This document shows, one piece after another, positions 34,110-45,929 of a stretch of 64,000 bases of DNA. This DNA is from Cephalotus follicularis. Its lineage: Eukaryota > Streptophyta > Magnoliopsida > Oxalidales > Cephalotaceae. Position numbers and translations under genes: made by a program. The notes below the pieces were generated by a model, which was not told where the DNA came from, did not search any database, and saw only the letters and a list, made by a program, of their open reading frames with translations. The DNA is taken from the NCBI GenBank assembly GCA_001972305.1, contig BDDD01001471.1:100277-164276 (forward strand), read 5' to 3'. Numbering within the stretch: position 1 is the first letter of the stretch; the number at the start of each line of letters is the position of its first letter.

Positions 34110-34943
34110 TAGTCCATTCGACCACTATCCGATCAATAACGACCCATTCGGTCACTATCCATTCAACAACGATACGTTCGATTACTAACCGTTCGATAAC
34201 AGTTCATACGACCACTCACCGCTCAACAACGGTTCATACGATCGCTAACCGCTCAACAACGGTTCACACGATCGATATCCATCCAATAACGGTACATTCG
34301 ATCACCAACCGTTCAACAACGGTCCATATGATCGCTAACCGCTCAACAACGGTTCAAACGATCACTATCCATCCAATAACGGTACATTCGATCACCAACC
34401 GTTCAACAATGGTCCATTCCGATATGATGCGATCGATAACGATACAATACGATCCATGATGACACACTAGCCATTCGTAATGACCATTCATATTCTATTT
34501 TGGCATATTCAAACCAGGGCGTCAACAGTTTCCTTAAGCGTCGACGTTTATCGCAAAGTCAGTGTACATTCCTACGCGTAACAGTCCATAGCGTCAACGC
34601 TTATCGTCTAAGCATCAAAGGTTAGAGAAGATCAGAAACATCTTCTTCTTCAACACGTTCAATACCAAGAGATCAGAAACATCGCTAACCGCTCAACAAC
34701 GGTTCACACGATCGCTATCCATCCAATAACGGTACATTCGATCACCAACCATTCAACAACGGTCCATATGATCGCTAACCGCTCAACAATGGTTCAAACG
34801 ATCACTATCCATCCAATAACGGTACATTCGATCACCAACCGTTCAGCAATGGTCCATTCCGATATGATGCGATCGATAACGATACAATACGATCCATGAT
34901 GACACACTAGCCATTCGTAATGACCATTCATATTCTATTTTGA
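34110..34943. repeat. 30-base minisatellite split by an EL5 LTR fragment
   Basis: Units of 30 bases built on CAACAACGGTTCATACGATC and GCTAACCGCT repeat about eleven times from 34110 to 34425 and again from 34681 to 34870. Both blocks end in the same flank (GATGCGATCGATAACGATAC ... CATTCATATTCTATTTTG). Between them, 34507-34677 matches EL5 LTR bases about 37389-37560. A 138-codon open frame crosses the first block only because 30 is a multiple of three. Confidence 0.85.
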
Positions 34944-35384
34944 TCAACCACTATTCGATACGGAAAGTTTTCTGACAACACTTATGCCTTTCGGCTCATC
35001 CGATCGACCATTTAGCCATTACGACTTATTCGGTCAGTCACTTGACGATTTCGGACTTCAAAGCCCTCACTGTCACTTCATTTGATGTATCCCATAGGAT
35101 TTCGGGAGGTCTGCCTTCTCGAAGTAAGCCTTTCAGGCAAGTCTAGACTGTTTGGCAGCCTTAGACACTATTTCAGAAGCTTAAACATTAGCGTGATCTC
35201 AATCGGAATCAAAATCCATGCAAAATTGGACAGTTTCACTAAAACAGGGCCATTGGCGTCAACACCATCCCGTAGGCATCGACATCATCACTCTAGGTAT
35301 CTACGTTCATATCAGGCTATTCCAAAACGGTTTCCATCATGCCGCGCAACATGGTCATGAACCATGTGCTGTGGCTATGCTTGT

Positions 35385-35573
35385 GCATACAATCGACGCA
35401 TATCCACCATGTTTGCAGCATTCGCAGCCATCTGCTGCTGGAAGTAATTCGCTACACGGCTCATAGGGTTCGTTCTGTCATTTACTTCCTCAGGAACATT
35501 TCCATTAGTGGCTCAAGGCCCTACGCGTCTTCTCCTTCCGACTATTTCGTTTCCCTTAAGGAAGATGATGATT
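35385..35573 (-). pseudogene. EL5 gag N-terminus remnant
   Basis: The minus-strand translation gives GRRRRVGP, a stop, NGNVPEEVNDRTNPMSRVAN, then YFQQQMAANAANMVDMRRLY. This aligns with the N-terminus of the EL6 and EL2 gags. The expected ATG reads ATAGTC here. Gag similarity ends near 35385, after which the sequence is unrecognised. Confidence 0.75.
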
Positions 35574-35644
35574 AATCACATCTTTAGGAAATAATCTTTA
35601 ATTGCCAAGGATAGTATCCCAGCTAAGCATATAAATGGATATAT

Positions 35645-35656
35645 GCTCTGATACCA
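35645..35656 (-). other. EL5 primer binding site
   Basis: GCTCTGATACCA is placed four bases from the right LTR, which starts TGTCACACC at 35661. Confidence 0.9.
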
Positions 35657-35660
35657 ATGT

Positions 35661-37798
35661 TGTCACACCCCGTTCCCGTAACAACAATAATAATGGTAGC
35701 AATCAACATAATATTCGGCTTACACAGTTTTACGCAGAAATTTAAAACTTTCAAAACAATTAATAACTTGCGGAAGCATTCAATTATAAGCCGAATTAAC
35801 AACGTAACACGCATCCCATACAACGTTTTACAAAAATACGACATTTCATTGTTAATTTCCCTCAAAACGGAGCGTGATTAAAACATGTCGATACAATATT
35901 TCCTTCAGTGTGGAAATCTATCATGTACAATAAATACATTATCCCAAATTAGTAAAGTCATAAACCATTATACATTAATCCAGTACAAGATTCCATCATT
36001 TCAATAACCAATTGATACAATATCCAACTGATAATTCATAACAAGTACGTCTCATCATTCTCTTAACACACGAGTATGGTTATTACAATACAATACAATT
36101 AAAACAACCTTCAGAAAAGAAGCTTGCAACTCAGCTTCAGCAGCACTTGTCCGATTGCCCCTGTCAATCTGAAATTGTAGGGGGGTAGCCTTTGTCCTCA
36201 CTCGGCTAAGTAGAGAATGTATAAATACCTTTCGGGATCAACAATAATGTAAAACATGTAATGAATGCATAATGATGCTATACAATATATATATACAATA
36301 TGTATTTGTATATGTATCTCGATCAATAGTTACGCAACCATGCTAAGTGGCTACATCAACACAATCCATCAATCATGTCACTAAGGACCAATCAATTCAA
36401 TCAGTATTCGATAACCACCACCCGTAGGTTAGCATTATCTCACGTCGATGCTAACCGGCCCATAGGTGGAGGAAAGCTCGATCAATAATTGACACTAACC
36501 GGCACGTAGCGGAGGAAAGTTCAACAAACAAATGAGTCTAATCGGCACAAGGAGGAGGATAGCTCATAGTGTGGATGTCAACCGGCACGTAGCGGAGGAA
36601 GACCATCCGGTGTGGTGTCCCTAGCCATCTCCTGGCCCCTAGAGCACAACCTGCCACTAGCGTAAGTGACAACCTCCTTAACCGCACTAACAGCGTAACA
36701 ATCACAATCAATCAAACAATTCAATCATTGATGCTAACCGGCCCCGAGCTAGGAAAGCACACAGCTAACCGTCCCGTGGTGCTAGGAAAGCTCAATCAAT
36801 CCAAAAATCAATCCTTTCCAAGTAATTTATAGGTTATAAAATACTTGAAATAATACAGTTATTCAAAATGTAAACAGTCTTTGAAATCACGTTTCAATCC
36901 TTCGAAAATATACATTTAACAAATATACATTTTCGTGTAAAATAATGATTTATTATAAAATCATGTATGCACTTCTAAAATGATAAAACACTTTAGAATT
37001 AAATCACATTTCAATTCACAATTCAGTTCACGGTTCAATTCATACCTACATCGATGCTAACCGGCACAAGGCAAGGAAAGCTCGACCAATCCACAATAAT
37101 ATGCAAGCAAACATATGCTCAAAATGAAACCCGACCCTTTCGGCATCGACACCTAACCTCTAGGAGCCAATCGTTCATATTAGTAACTTAAGCGTCGCCG
37201 ATTAACCCTAGGCATCAACGGTTATACCCTTTAAGCGTCGGCGCTTTAACCAGTAACCCATGTGTCAACAATTGTCCTTGACGTCGACACTTCAAGGTAA
37301 GGATCCTTGAGCGTCGGTGTTCATTACTTTGTTGTCGACGCTTTGAGGTAGGACCTCAAGCGTCAACATCCACGTGTCTATCACTACGCATATTCAAACC
37401 AGGGCGTCAACCCTTTCCTTAAGCGTCGACTTTTATCGCAAAGTCAGTGTACATTCCTATGCGTAACAGTCCATAGCGTCAACGCTTATCGTCTAAGCAT
37501 CAAAGGTTAGAGAAGATCAGAAACATCTTCTTCTTGAACACGTTCAATACCAAGAGATCAACATGCATAATCACACATGCAATTCGATCCACAATTATTT
37601 CAATCACAATATGCAAGGCAGGTTAGCTACTTATAGCAACCCTAACACAAATCACACCATTCACACACCAAGGGAAAATCATCCCAAAACGTGCATGCAA
37701 TTCAATCCACAAAGTTCACGCATTTCATCAATGATAAACACATTCTTGAACTCAAATAAATAAGTATAAATCCCCTACTATTACCCCTACCTCTGATT
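35661..37798 (-). mobile_element. EL5 5' LTR, truncated at its U3
   Basis: The segment covers U5 to just past the donor-like site (GT 37790-37789). On the minus strand the order is donor, palindrome array (37505-37137), tandem CTAACCGGCACGTAGCGGAG-type units (36430-36800), then the acceptor-like CCTACAATTTCAG/ATTGAC (AG 36170-36169). The TATA and U3 are missing because the element is deleted into EL4 at 37798. Confidence 0.85.
37137..37505. repeat. AAGCGTCGACGCTT palindrome array, EL5 LTR
   Basis: About a dozen degenerate copies occur, such as TTAAGCGTCGACTT, AAGCGTCGGCGCTT and GACGTCGACACTT. Several have extra paired flanks (CCTTGA...TCAAGG). The array starts about 285 bases after the donor-like site on the minus strand. 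The older EL5 LTR has the matching array at 38632-38995. Confidence 0.8.
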
Positions 37799-38631
37799 CT
37801 TTTTGGATCCCTAGGAATGTGATCCCTATGTTATTATGTCTAGTGGTCGTAAACTATGACACTTATGTTCTTACGTTTTAATTTGGAACTTAATTATGTT
37901 TAAGTCTATCCGAAAATGCAATATTGTTAAGTTTTAATGTTTCAGATATGATAAGACTGCCATGTGACGACTCCCGCCGTTCGGGGGTGTTACAGACACT
38001 AACCGGCATGTAGCGGAGGAAAGTTCAACAAACAAATGAGTCTAACCGGCACAAGGCGGAGGATAGCTCATAGTGTGGATGTCAACCGGCACGTAGCGGA
38101 GGAAGACCATCCGGTGTGGTGTCCCTAGCCATCTCCTGGCCCCTCGAGCACAACCTGCCATTAGCGTAAGTGACAACCTCCGTCACCGCACTAACAACGT
38201 AACAATCACAATCAATCAAACAATTCAATCATTGATGCTAACCGGCCCTGAGCTAGGAAAGCACACAACTAACTGTCTCGTGGTGCTAGGAAAGCTCAAT
38301 CAATCCAAAAATCAATCCTTTCGAAGTAATTCATAAGTTATAAAATACTTGAAATAATACATTTATTCAAAATGTAAACAGTCTTTGAAATCACGTTTCC
38401 ATCCTTCGAAAATATACATTTTTGTGTAAAGTAATGATTTGTTATAAAATCATGTATGCACTTCTAAAATGATAAAACACTTTAGAATTCAATCACATTA
38501 CAATTCACAATTCAGTTCACAGTTCAATTCGTACCTACATCGACGCTAACCGGCACTAGGCGAGCAAAGCTCGACCAATCCACAGTAATATGCAAGCAAA
38601 CATATGCTCAAAATGCAACCCGACCCTTTCG

Positions 38632-38995
38632 GCGTCGACACCTAACCTCTAGGCGCCAAATCGTTCATATTAGTCACTTAAGCGTTGCCACTTAACCCTA
38701 GGCGTCAATGCTTATACCCTTTAAGCGTCAGCGCTTAACCAGTAACCCGAGTGTCAACAATTACCCTTAACGTCGAAGCTTCAAGGCAAGGATCCTTGAG
38801 CATAAGCATTCATTACTTTGACGTCGAAGCTTTGAGGTAGGACCTCAAGCGTCAACAGCCACGTGTCCATCACTACGCATATTAAAACTAGGAAGTCAAC
38901 GCTTTCCTTAAGCGTCGACATTTATCGCGAAGTCAGTGTACATTCCTACGCGTAACAGTCCATAGCGTCGACACTTATCGTTTAAGCATCTACGG
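38632..38995. repeat. AAGCGTCGACGCTT palindrome array, older EL5 LTR
   Basis: This is the orthologous array to 37137-37505. Here many CpGs have decayed to CA or TG, for example AAGCGTCAGCGCTT and GCGTCAATGC, in line with older age and cytosine methylation. Confidence 0.78.
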
Positions 38996-39700
38996 TTAGA
39001 GAAGATCAGAAACACCTTCATCTCCAACACGTTCAATACCAAGAGATCAACATGCATAATCACACATGCAATTCGATCCACAATCATTTCAATCACAATA
39101 TGCAAGGCAGGTTAGCTACTCATAGCAACCTAACACAAATCACACCATTCACACACCAAGGGAAAATCATCCCAAAACGTGCATGCAATTCAATCCACAA
39201 AGTTCATGCATTTCATCAATGATAAACAAAATTCTTGAACTCAAATAAAAAAGTATAAATCCACTACTATTACCCCTACCTCTGATTACAAGTTAGGAAT
39301 CGCAGTATCACCAGCACAGTTGAGCCGTAGGTTCAATTGCCGAACCTCTCCAATAACCGCTGAACCGAAGCCGGTTCTTGCTAATTGATCCTTTCCACTG
39401 CCAAATCCAATTTTGCTCCCTCCTTAGTATTTTCTGGTAAAATACTAAGGTATGAGTCTCGATTTTTTCGCAAATTGCGGCATAAATTATCCAAACGACC
39501 ACCAAAATAATCGCAATAAAAATGTGAACATTTGGGCTTTATTGTCGCGCATTAAAAATAGGTTTTATTAGCTGGCTTAGCTAACACGATTACGACTTAA
39601 ATGCGTAATGCCTTTTTATTTCACCTGGTTCTATAAATTTTATCACAACTGTACACGCACCAATTTCATAATAATTATTTATAAAATTCGGGGCGTTACA

Positions 39701-40997
39701 ATGTAAGAGAGTATGAAACATGGAATTGTCACAATAGATTTGAGAGTGATTAGCTTTATAGCATCTATATTCATTACGGACTTGTAAATACCTGGCCAGG
39801 TGCCGGCGGATTAGAAACTAAGTTTCTGGAAAGGTCTGCTGAAGTCGTAATATGTTTACGGATTTATAGTCGTTGCTAAAAAACTAGGTTTGACACATAT
39901 CCTTTCCCTAGGCCGCGATCAAAGCTAAAGATGATCAAGGAAAAATTACACAGAAACTGACTTCAAAAAAAAGTACTGGTTTATTGGAAACGGATTATTT
40001 ACATGGAAGTTAATTTCGAATTAATTCCACGTCTATAATAATATTATATATCATTTTGGGATCATTTTAATAGTTTGGGGACAAATTAGAATTATCGTAT
40101 GGAGCCTAGGGTGCATTCCGGACATTTTCCGTCTTTACCGAATTCAATTTGGACTTTCTGGTCCCACTGGGTTATCAGAAAAGTGACAATTGCTGGGCAT
40201 GTGTCATTTGGTGGAGGAAAGATTCTTAGAGAAGCTACCTTGTTTAATGCTTAACTTAGGACACTTGGAAAGATCATGTGGTTGACACATGGCATGTTCT
40301 TAACCTAGCATTAAACAAATGATAAAAGTGTGAGATATTTGACTTACTTAATGGTTAAGTAAAAGATATGAGGGGCCGTCCTTGACATGGACTAAGGGGG
40401 CCAAATTTGTCTCACTCTCATTCTATTGTCTCTTGTCTCATTTATGAGTGTGTTGCCTTCTCTAAGTGTTCACCATGAGGATCTTGGAGTGAGGGAGAGA
40501 AAAGCTTGGATCTTAGAGAGAAACACTTTTATCTTCCACATACTTGATCATCAAAGGTGGTGCTAGGTTTTGTCTTGAACCTTAGCATTCTTCTCTTGAT
40601 CGTAGGATAGTATTGAGTATTTTGTGAGCTTGTAATTTCCGTTAAGGAAGCTTGGAGATCATGGGTTCAAGGAGGTTGAAGGGGGAGTTCCAATCTTAGA
40701 AGTGCAGAGGGAAACTTGAATGAAGGAGGCCTCAAATTTGGGTAACCATATTCAATCTTTTTCTTTCCTCATGAAACCCGAACCATGGGGTTGGAGCCCT
40801 TATGGTTAGGGTTTAAGTTTTGTAACCCTAAGGTTTGGAACCTTTAGGGTTTTTGGTTTTTTCATAACCCTAAGGGTTGGAACCCTTAGGGTTTAAAGTT
40901 TGGTACCTTAGGGTTAAGGTTTACAAACCCTATAGAACCCTCAGGGTTATACTTTGGTAACATAGAGGCCAAAACTTGGCATAGCCAACATAGAGCG
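39701..40997. other. Unclassified noncoding sequence, LTR-like
   Basis: No conserved protein is seen in six frames. An AT-rich part (39960-40110) is followed by pyrimidine/purine tracts and then a cluster of AACCCTAAGG/CCTTAGGGTT units (40795-40960). The composition looks like an old LTR in + orientation, but neither end is clear. Confidence 0.4.
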
Positions 40998-41009
40998 GGT
41001 CTGATACCA
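40998..41009 (-). other. Primer binding site left of EL7 LTR
   Basis: GGTCTGATACCA is the reverse complement of TGGTATCAGACC, one base from the usual tRNA-Met site. It lies six bases left of the LTR at 41016, which makes that LTR the 5' LTR of a minus-strand element extending to the left. Confidence 0.7.
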
Positions 41010-41015
41010 CCAAAC

Positions 41016-43410
41016 TATCACTCCTCGAACCATGGGAGGACCCACCGGTCTGACATGTGGCAACCATCCATACAATTCATTCATGACATCATAACATACA
41101 TCCAAAATACACTATAATTTAAAACATAAAACACCAATAAGCATGCGGAAATAACCGTTCAATACTTTTGTAGTTAAGCCCAACAATACACATAACAACA
41201 TCATATAACCGAAGCATTGCCACAAGCAGATAGGTCAATACAACTTAATTACAAACATCCATTACAAGTAGTCCGATACAAATTTCATATATGGTAGATA
41301 AAGGAAACTTTATAGCAACAGGAGCTAGAAGACCCGTTCTGCAAACCATCCCATCTCACCCTGAGATGTCCTCTGCACTATACCCTAGATGTTGTGCCCA
41401 TTTCGAGAATGGGTCAGCCAAACACAATGATGTAGGCAATACTATATGCAATGAAGTGAGCAGATGTATGCATGGCATGTGAAATGCTTGAATGTGAATT
41501 GTGGACAACATCATTACATCAACCGTCCCTAAGCAATGAAATAGTTAACGAGTCCTAATCATATAATTTACCATCCATACACCCTTAGTCTATAGACACT
41601 CCATTAAACAATCCATAAGTACAAACAATCCCTACTGTATAGGGTCTAAGCATCACTCTGCCTCTTCGGTTGGAGATGGTATATGCACTGTCTATGCACT
41701 TTCTGTGTCATAGTCGTGTGGGGACGAGATAACACTAACCACATCAACCCTCCCTTAATGCTAGTCCCCTTAGGTTCTAGCCCTAAGTTCCTTAACCCTC
41801 CCTTAATGCTATTCCCCTTAGGTTCTAGCTATATTCGTGTTTCTCTTTGATACTACACACCTATAGGTCTAGCCACAATGCGGTGTCTCCCATAGGTTCA
41901 CCCCTAATGTGGGTTCCTATTGGCCCCTTTAATACCTCGTGGCCTAACTCCTTTAACCATCATGATAGAAATGAAGATTAGGATTGGGTTATCTCGGCAA
42001 GTCTCAGACAACCTCAACTAAAATCCTTAAACCTAAAACCCTTTAACCTTAAAATCATTTAAATGGTAGGGACCTAACCCTAAAGGATCATGTGGGATCT
42101 ATCCGTTAAAACCCTTTTATACCCTCTTAGTAATTCTAGCCCTCAAAGATTCTAGCCCCTAATGGTGTTCCCTTAGGTCCAACCAAACCCTATCGTATCC
42201 CTATCTCGATCACTATCTCGGTCCCTATCGAAGTTTATAAAAAGATTTATAGAAAACCTTTTTGAAATCTGTTGAAGATCGATTTGAGTGTCGATTGTGT
42301 TTAAAAAGAGGTTCTCATCGGTTACACGACCTTAGGGACACTTCCTATAGAACCCATTTGAAGATAAAAGGGATTGGCTTTGAAAACATTTCATTTCGTA
42401 TAAAAATAGGGCGCCAAGCGCCGACCCTTTAACCAAGCATCGAAAGTTAGCGCTACAAAGCGTCGACGGTTTGATGCCAAGCATCGACGGTTTATGCGCT
42501 TAAGTGAAAACGTCAATGATAGAACAAAGCGTCGACAGTTCATGTGCTAAGCAAAGCGTCAACGATTATGTTCAAGAGTCAATGGTTTGAGCTGGTGTCG
42601 ACAGTCAACAGCTAAGAACAACGTCGACGCTTCCATTAAAGCGCCGAAGATTTCAGACTTAGCTGTTAGTCGCCATATGGTTGTTTAACAGTCCAAAAAC
42701 AATTTAAATCTCTTTAAATCCCTTTAAAACTCAATCAGAAGAAAGCTATGAGCCCCAATGGTCGATTATAGCTTGAAAACAACTTTAAACCCTTAGATCT
42801 ATACTCTTAAGCCCATGATCGAGAGAGAGAACATAGATTAGGCAAAAGTCCCAAATTCACTAATCTCTCTCTAATCTCTAGACTAAGCATTAATTGACCA
42901 TATAAATCAGCATAAATCATGCATCTAGCATGTATATATCAATCCTTAATCATACAATCACTCCATTTCATCAATATGCATGCATTAAAAGCATATATGT
43001 AGAACCTACCTCAAAATTGTTGAGCTGAAGATCATGAAGGATTTGCTTTTGAATCCTTGATATGATCCTTCCTTCAAGTTCTACACTCTGCCATGAATCC
43101 AATGGCTCCTTCCTTGCTTGATTATGACCTTTATCTCTCTAACTCCCTCTCTCATTATCTCTCCAGAAATGGAAAGAGAATCAAAAAAAATGAGAAGGAA
43201 TGAGAGTTATTCACCTATATATACGCTCCTTTATGGAAAAAATTGAAAAACTCGCCTTAGGTTTGATTGAACCCCTACTACCCATAAACAGTCATAAAAA
43301 AGAAAATATCATAATACTATATACATTCCATGTCATGCCATAAGTACAATATAGTATAATATTGTATATAAATACATACCATTTCATACATCTAAAACTC
43401 GGGGCTTACT
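41016..43410 (-). mobile_element. EL7 LTR (gypsy)
   Basis: On the minus strand it starts at 43410 (AGTAAGCCCCGAG, first base mutated) and ends near 41016 (GGAGTGATA). A minus-strand TATA box GTATATATAGG is near 43223-43213, a donor-like GAG/GTAGGTTC near 43012, a palindrome array at 42660-42412 and tandem 57-base units at about 41745-41830. The left side has a primer site and the right side a purine tract, so it serves as LTR for elements on both sides. Confidence 0.8.
42412..42660. repeat. AAGCGTCGACGGTT palindrome array, EL7 LTR
   Basis: About eleven copies such as AAGCGTCGACGGTT, AAGCATCGACGGTT and ACGTCGACGCTT occur, roughly 350 bases downstream of the donor-like site on the minus strand. 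Confidence 0.78.
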
Positions 43411-43444
43411 TCCTCCCTTCCTAAAAGAAATCTCGCCCCTAGAT

Positions 43445-45929
43445 TCCCTAAGATAAAAACAAGTGAGGGTATAATGCTCTCACCTCTTCCTCACGCTCCC
43501 ATGTCGCTTCCTTAAGCCCGTGATACTTTCATACCACTTTAACCAAAGCAATGCTCTTATTCCTTAACTATTTGATCTGACGATCTAGGATCTGAACAGG
43601 TGTCTCCTCAAAACTTATTTCCTTCCTCAACTAAAATATTTCAAACTATAGCACGTGAGAAGGATCTGGATGATACTTCCTCAGCATCGATACGTGCAAG
43701 ACATCTTTCACTTCTGACAGGCTGGGCAGCGAGTCAAGTGTGTAGGCAACTGTAACTACTCTCTCAACGATCTCAAAAGGTCCTAAATACTACGAAGCTA
43801 ACTTTCATTTCTTGCCAAACCTCATAATCCCTTTGGTTGGTAAAACCTTAAGGAATACATGGTCTCCCACTGAGAACTCTAAGACTCAACTTCGATGATC
43901 TGCATAACTCTTTTGTCGACTCTAAGCCGTTGGAAGAGTTTCTTCGATAAACATGGCCCTTTCCAATGTCTCATGCACATGCTTTGCCCTAAAAGAGTCT
44001 TCTCACCAACCTCAAACCAACAAACTGGGGTTCTACACTTCTGACCATAAAGAGCCTCAAACGGTGCCATACCGATGCTATCATGGTAACTATTGTTGTA
44101 TGAGAAGTCCACTAAACGCAAACGCTTATCCCAACTGCCACCCCAATCCATCACACACGCCCGGAGCATATCCTCAAAAGTCTAGATCCTTAGCTCAGAC
44201 TGACCATCTGTCTGGGGATGAAACGATGTATTGAAGCTTAATTGAGTACCAAAAGTTGCTTGCAGTTTCTTCCAAAACCGCGAAGCAAACTGTGGGTCCC
44301 TGTCATACCCAATACTGACTAGTACTCCGTGAAGCCTAGCAGTCACCTCAACATATAAGGATGCCAACCATTCAAGAGAATAAGTCATCTTGATTTCTAG
44401 AAAAAGTGCAGATTTCATAAACCGATCAACGATGACCCATATGGCATCACGGTTAGTCCTCGTCCTTGGCAACCCTATCACAAAATCGATTGAGATGTGC
44501 TCCCATTTTCACTGTGCTATTGACAACGGTTTAAGCAATCCAACTGACGTCTGATGTTCTCCCATGACTTGCTGGCATGTGGAGCAGGAAGAAACATACT
44601 CCACTATCTCCCTCTTCATGTCATACCACCAATAGCTTAGCATCAAGTCTCGGCATATCTTGGTACTCCCAAGATGTACTGAGAAATTGGAGCGATGAGC
44701 CTATGACAAAAGCTTATCCTTTAGCTCCTTACAGTTAGGAAGATAAACCGTGCCCTAAAACCCAATAAATCCCTCACCATGAAGCGAGATTTCAGGTTTT
44801 AACCTTCCTTGACCATCTAATGCAACCTTGAGCAAGATTCCATCAATACCTTGAGCCTCTCCGATTCTAGCTTTGCTGGATCCACTAATGAATTGGCACT
44901 GGAGATAACGTGACCAAGAAAAGCCACCTCTGACAACCAAAACTTCCATTTTTTTAACTTGGCATACAACAAGTGGTCTCTCAAAACTTGTAATGCCAAA
45001 TGAAAATGTTTCTCATGCTCCTCTATACACTTGGAATACACCAATATATCATCGAAGAAGGCCACGATGAACTGGTGAAGACGTGGACTAAACACTCTGT
45101 TCATAAGGCTCATAAATGCAGTAGAGGCTTTGGTCACCTCAAACGGCATTAAAACGAACCCATAGTGGCCATACTGTGCCCTGAAGGTTGTCTTTGTAAC
45201 ATCTTCAACTTTAACCCTAAGCTGGTGATATCCCAATCTCAAATCCAACTTGGAAAACACTGAAGAACCTCTCAACTGATCAAACAATTCATTGATATGT
45301 AGGAGTGGGTGCTTGTTTTTAACAGTAACCCTGTTAAACTACTGATAATCGATACACATATGGAGGTACCCATCCCTTTCTTGAGAACAGAACTAGTACT
45401 CCCCAAGGAAAACACTCGGTCTGATAGAATCTCTATCGAGCAATTCCAGTAACTACAGTTTCAACTCTTTCAACTTTGGGGCGCCATATTATAAGGTGTT
45501 ATCGATATATGTGCTGTCCCTCGTAGGAGGTCCACAACAAAATCTGTATTCCTCTCTGGAGGTAAGGATGTCAACTCCTTCGGAAACACATCCGGATACT
45601 CATAAACAACTGAGACTGCCTCCAACCTCGGCACCCATATTCTATCATTCTCCACATGTGCCAGGTAACCACTACAAGCTTGTCTCATAATCTTGTCAGC
45701 AGGAATGGCCGATATCATCCAAACTGGCAGGTGATCTAGGGTCAACGTCCTGGCATACTGAAGATCATGACCTTCCCATAACAATCCACTCAAGCACAGT
45801 GTGCTGCTAACCAATCCATTCTTACGATTACATCCAACTCATCCATCAACAACACTATAAGATTTGTTAACAAAACACGGTCAACGATCTCCATGTTAGA
45901 CATAAAGTCCTGCAAGCTAGTGATGACCA
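43445..45929 (-). pseudogene. EL7 gypsy protease-RT-integrase, RNase H deleted
   Basis: The minus strand, right to left, shows a protease end (LLMDELDVIVRMDWL), an RT start (VVYEYPDVFPKELTSLPPER), RT core ([25 protein letters not shown]), then directly the integrase HHCC region (STKICRDL, SSCSTCQQV). Catalytic-core pieces DFVIGLPRTRTNRDAIW, YDRDPQFASRFWKKLQ and HPQTDGQSELRI follow, and finally a chromodomain-like tail (PVQILDRQ, ATWEREEEVRALYPHLF). RNase H is missing near 44830-44870. Several stops and frame changes make it nonfunctional. The left end abuts the purine tract and LTR; the right end is cut by EL8. Confidence 0.9.

Larger units (their letters stand above)
27220..37798 (-). mobile_element. 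EL5: pol-less gypsy element, minus strand
   Basis: It is inserted in the EL4 solo LTR. The left (3') LTR is 27220-32500, interrupted by EL6. Then come a purine tract (minus strand, 32501-32520), about 3.1 kb of internal sequence, a primer site (35645-35656) and the right (5') LTR 35661-37798. The right LTR is cut off before its end by a deletion into EL4, so only the left target copy (ATATT, 27215-27219) remains. The internal part keeps only a gag N-terminus and a chromodomain tail; the rest is noncoding and minisatellite-rich. Confidence 0.85.
25523..37994 (+). mobile_element. EL4 solo LTR, interrupted by EL5
   Basis: It starts TGTAATACCCTG and ends CGGGGGTGTTACA, flanked by GACAC (25518-25522 and 37995-37999). 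LTR sequence is at 25523-27219 and about 37799-37994. No internal domain is present, so this is a solo LTR left by LTR-LTR recombination, later hit by EL5. The stretch equal to 23735-24522 of the other EL4 LTR is missing at the EL5 right junction. Confidence 0.88.
25075..39700 (-). mobile_element. EL5-family LTR split by EL4 solo LTR
   Basis: An older EL5-type LTR occupies 25075-25522 and 37995-39700. The two parts rejoin at GACAC, the target duplication of the EL4 insertion. On the minus strand it has a donor-like block (GT 39279-39278), a palindrome array (38995-38632) and an acceptor-like AG (25199-25198). It ends at 39700 with GGGGCGTTACA. The other end is lost near 25075, so whether it is a solo LTR cannot be told. 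Confidence 0.8.

Noticed and set aside
34043..34459. 138-codon open frame with a ten-residue repeat
   Set aside because: It follows from a 30-base minisatellite; it has no start context, no homology I recognise and lies antisense within the EL5 internal region.
43953..44234. Plus-strand frame of 93 codons in EL7
   Set aside because: It lies opposite clear minus-strand integrase coding sequence and has no features of its own.
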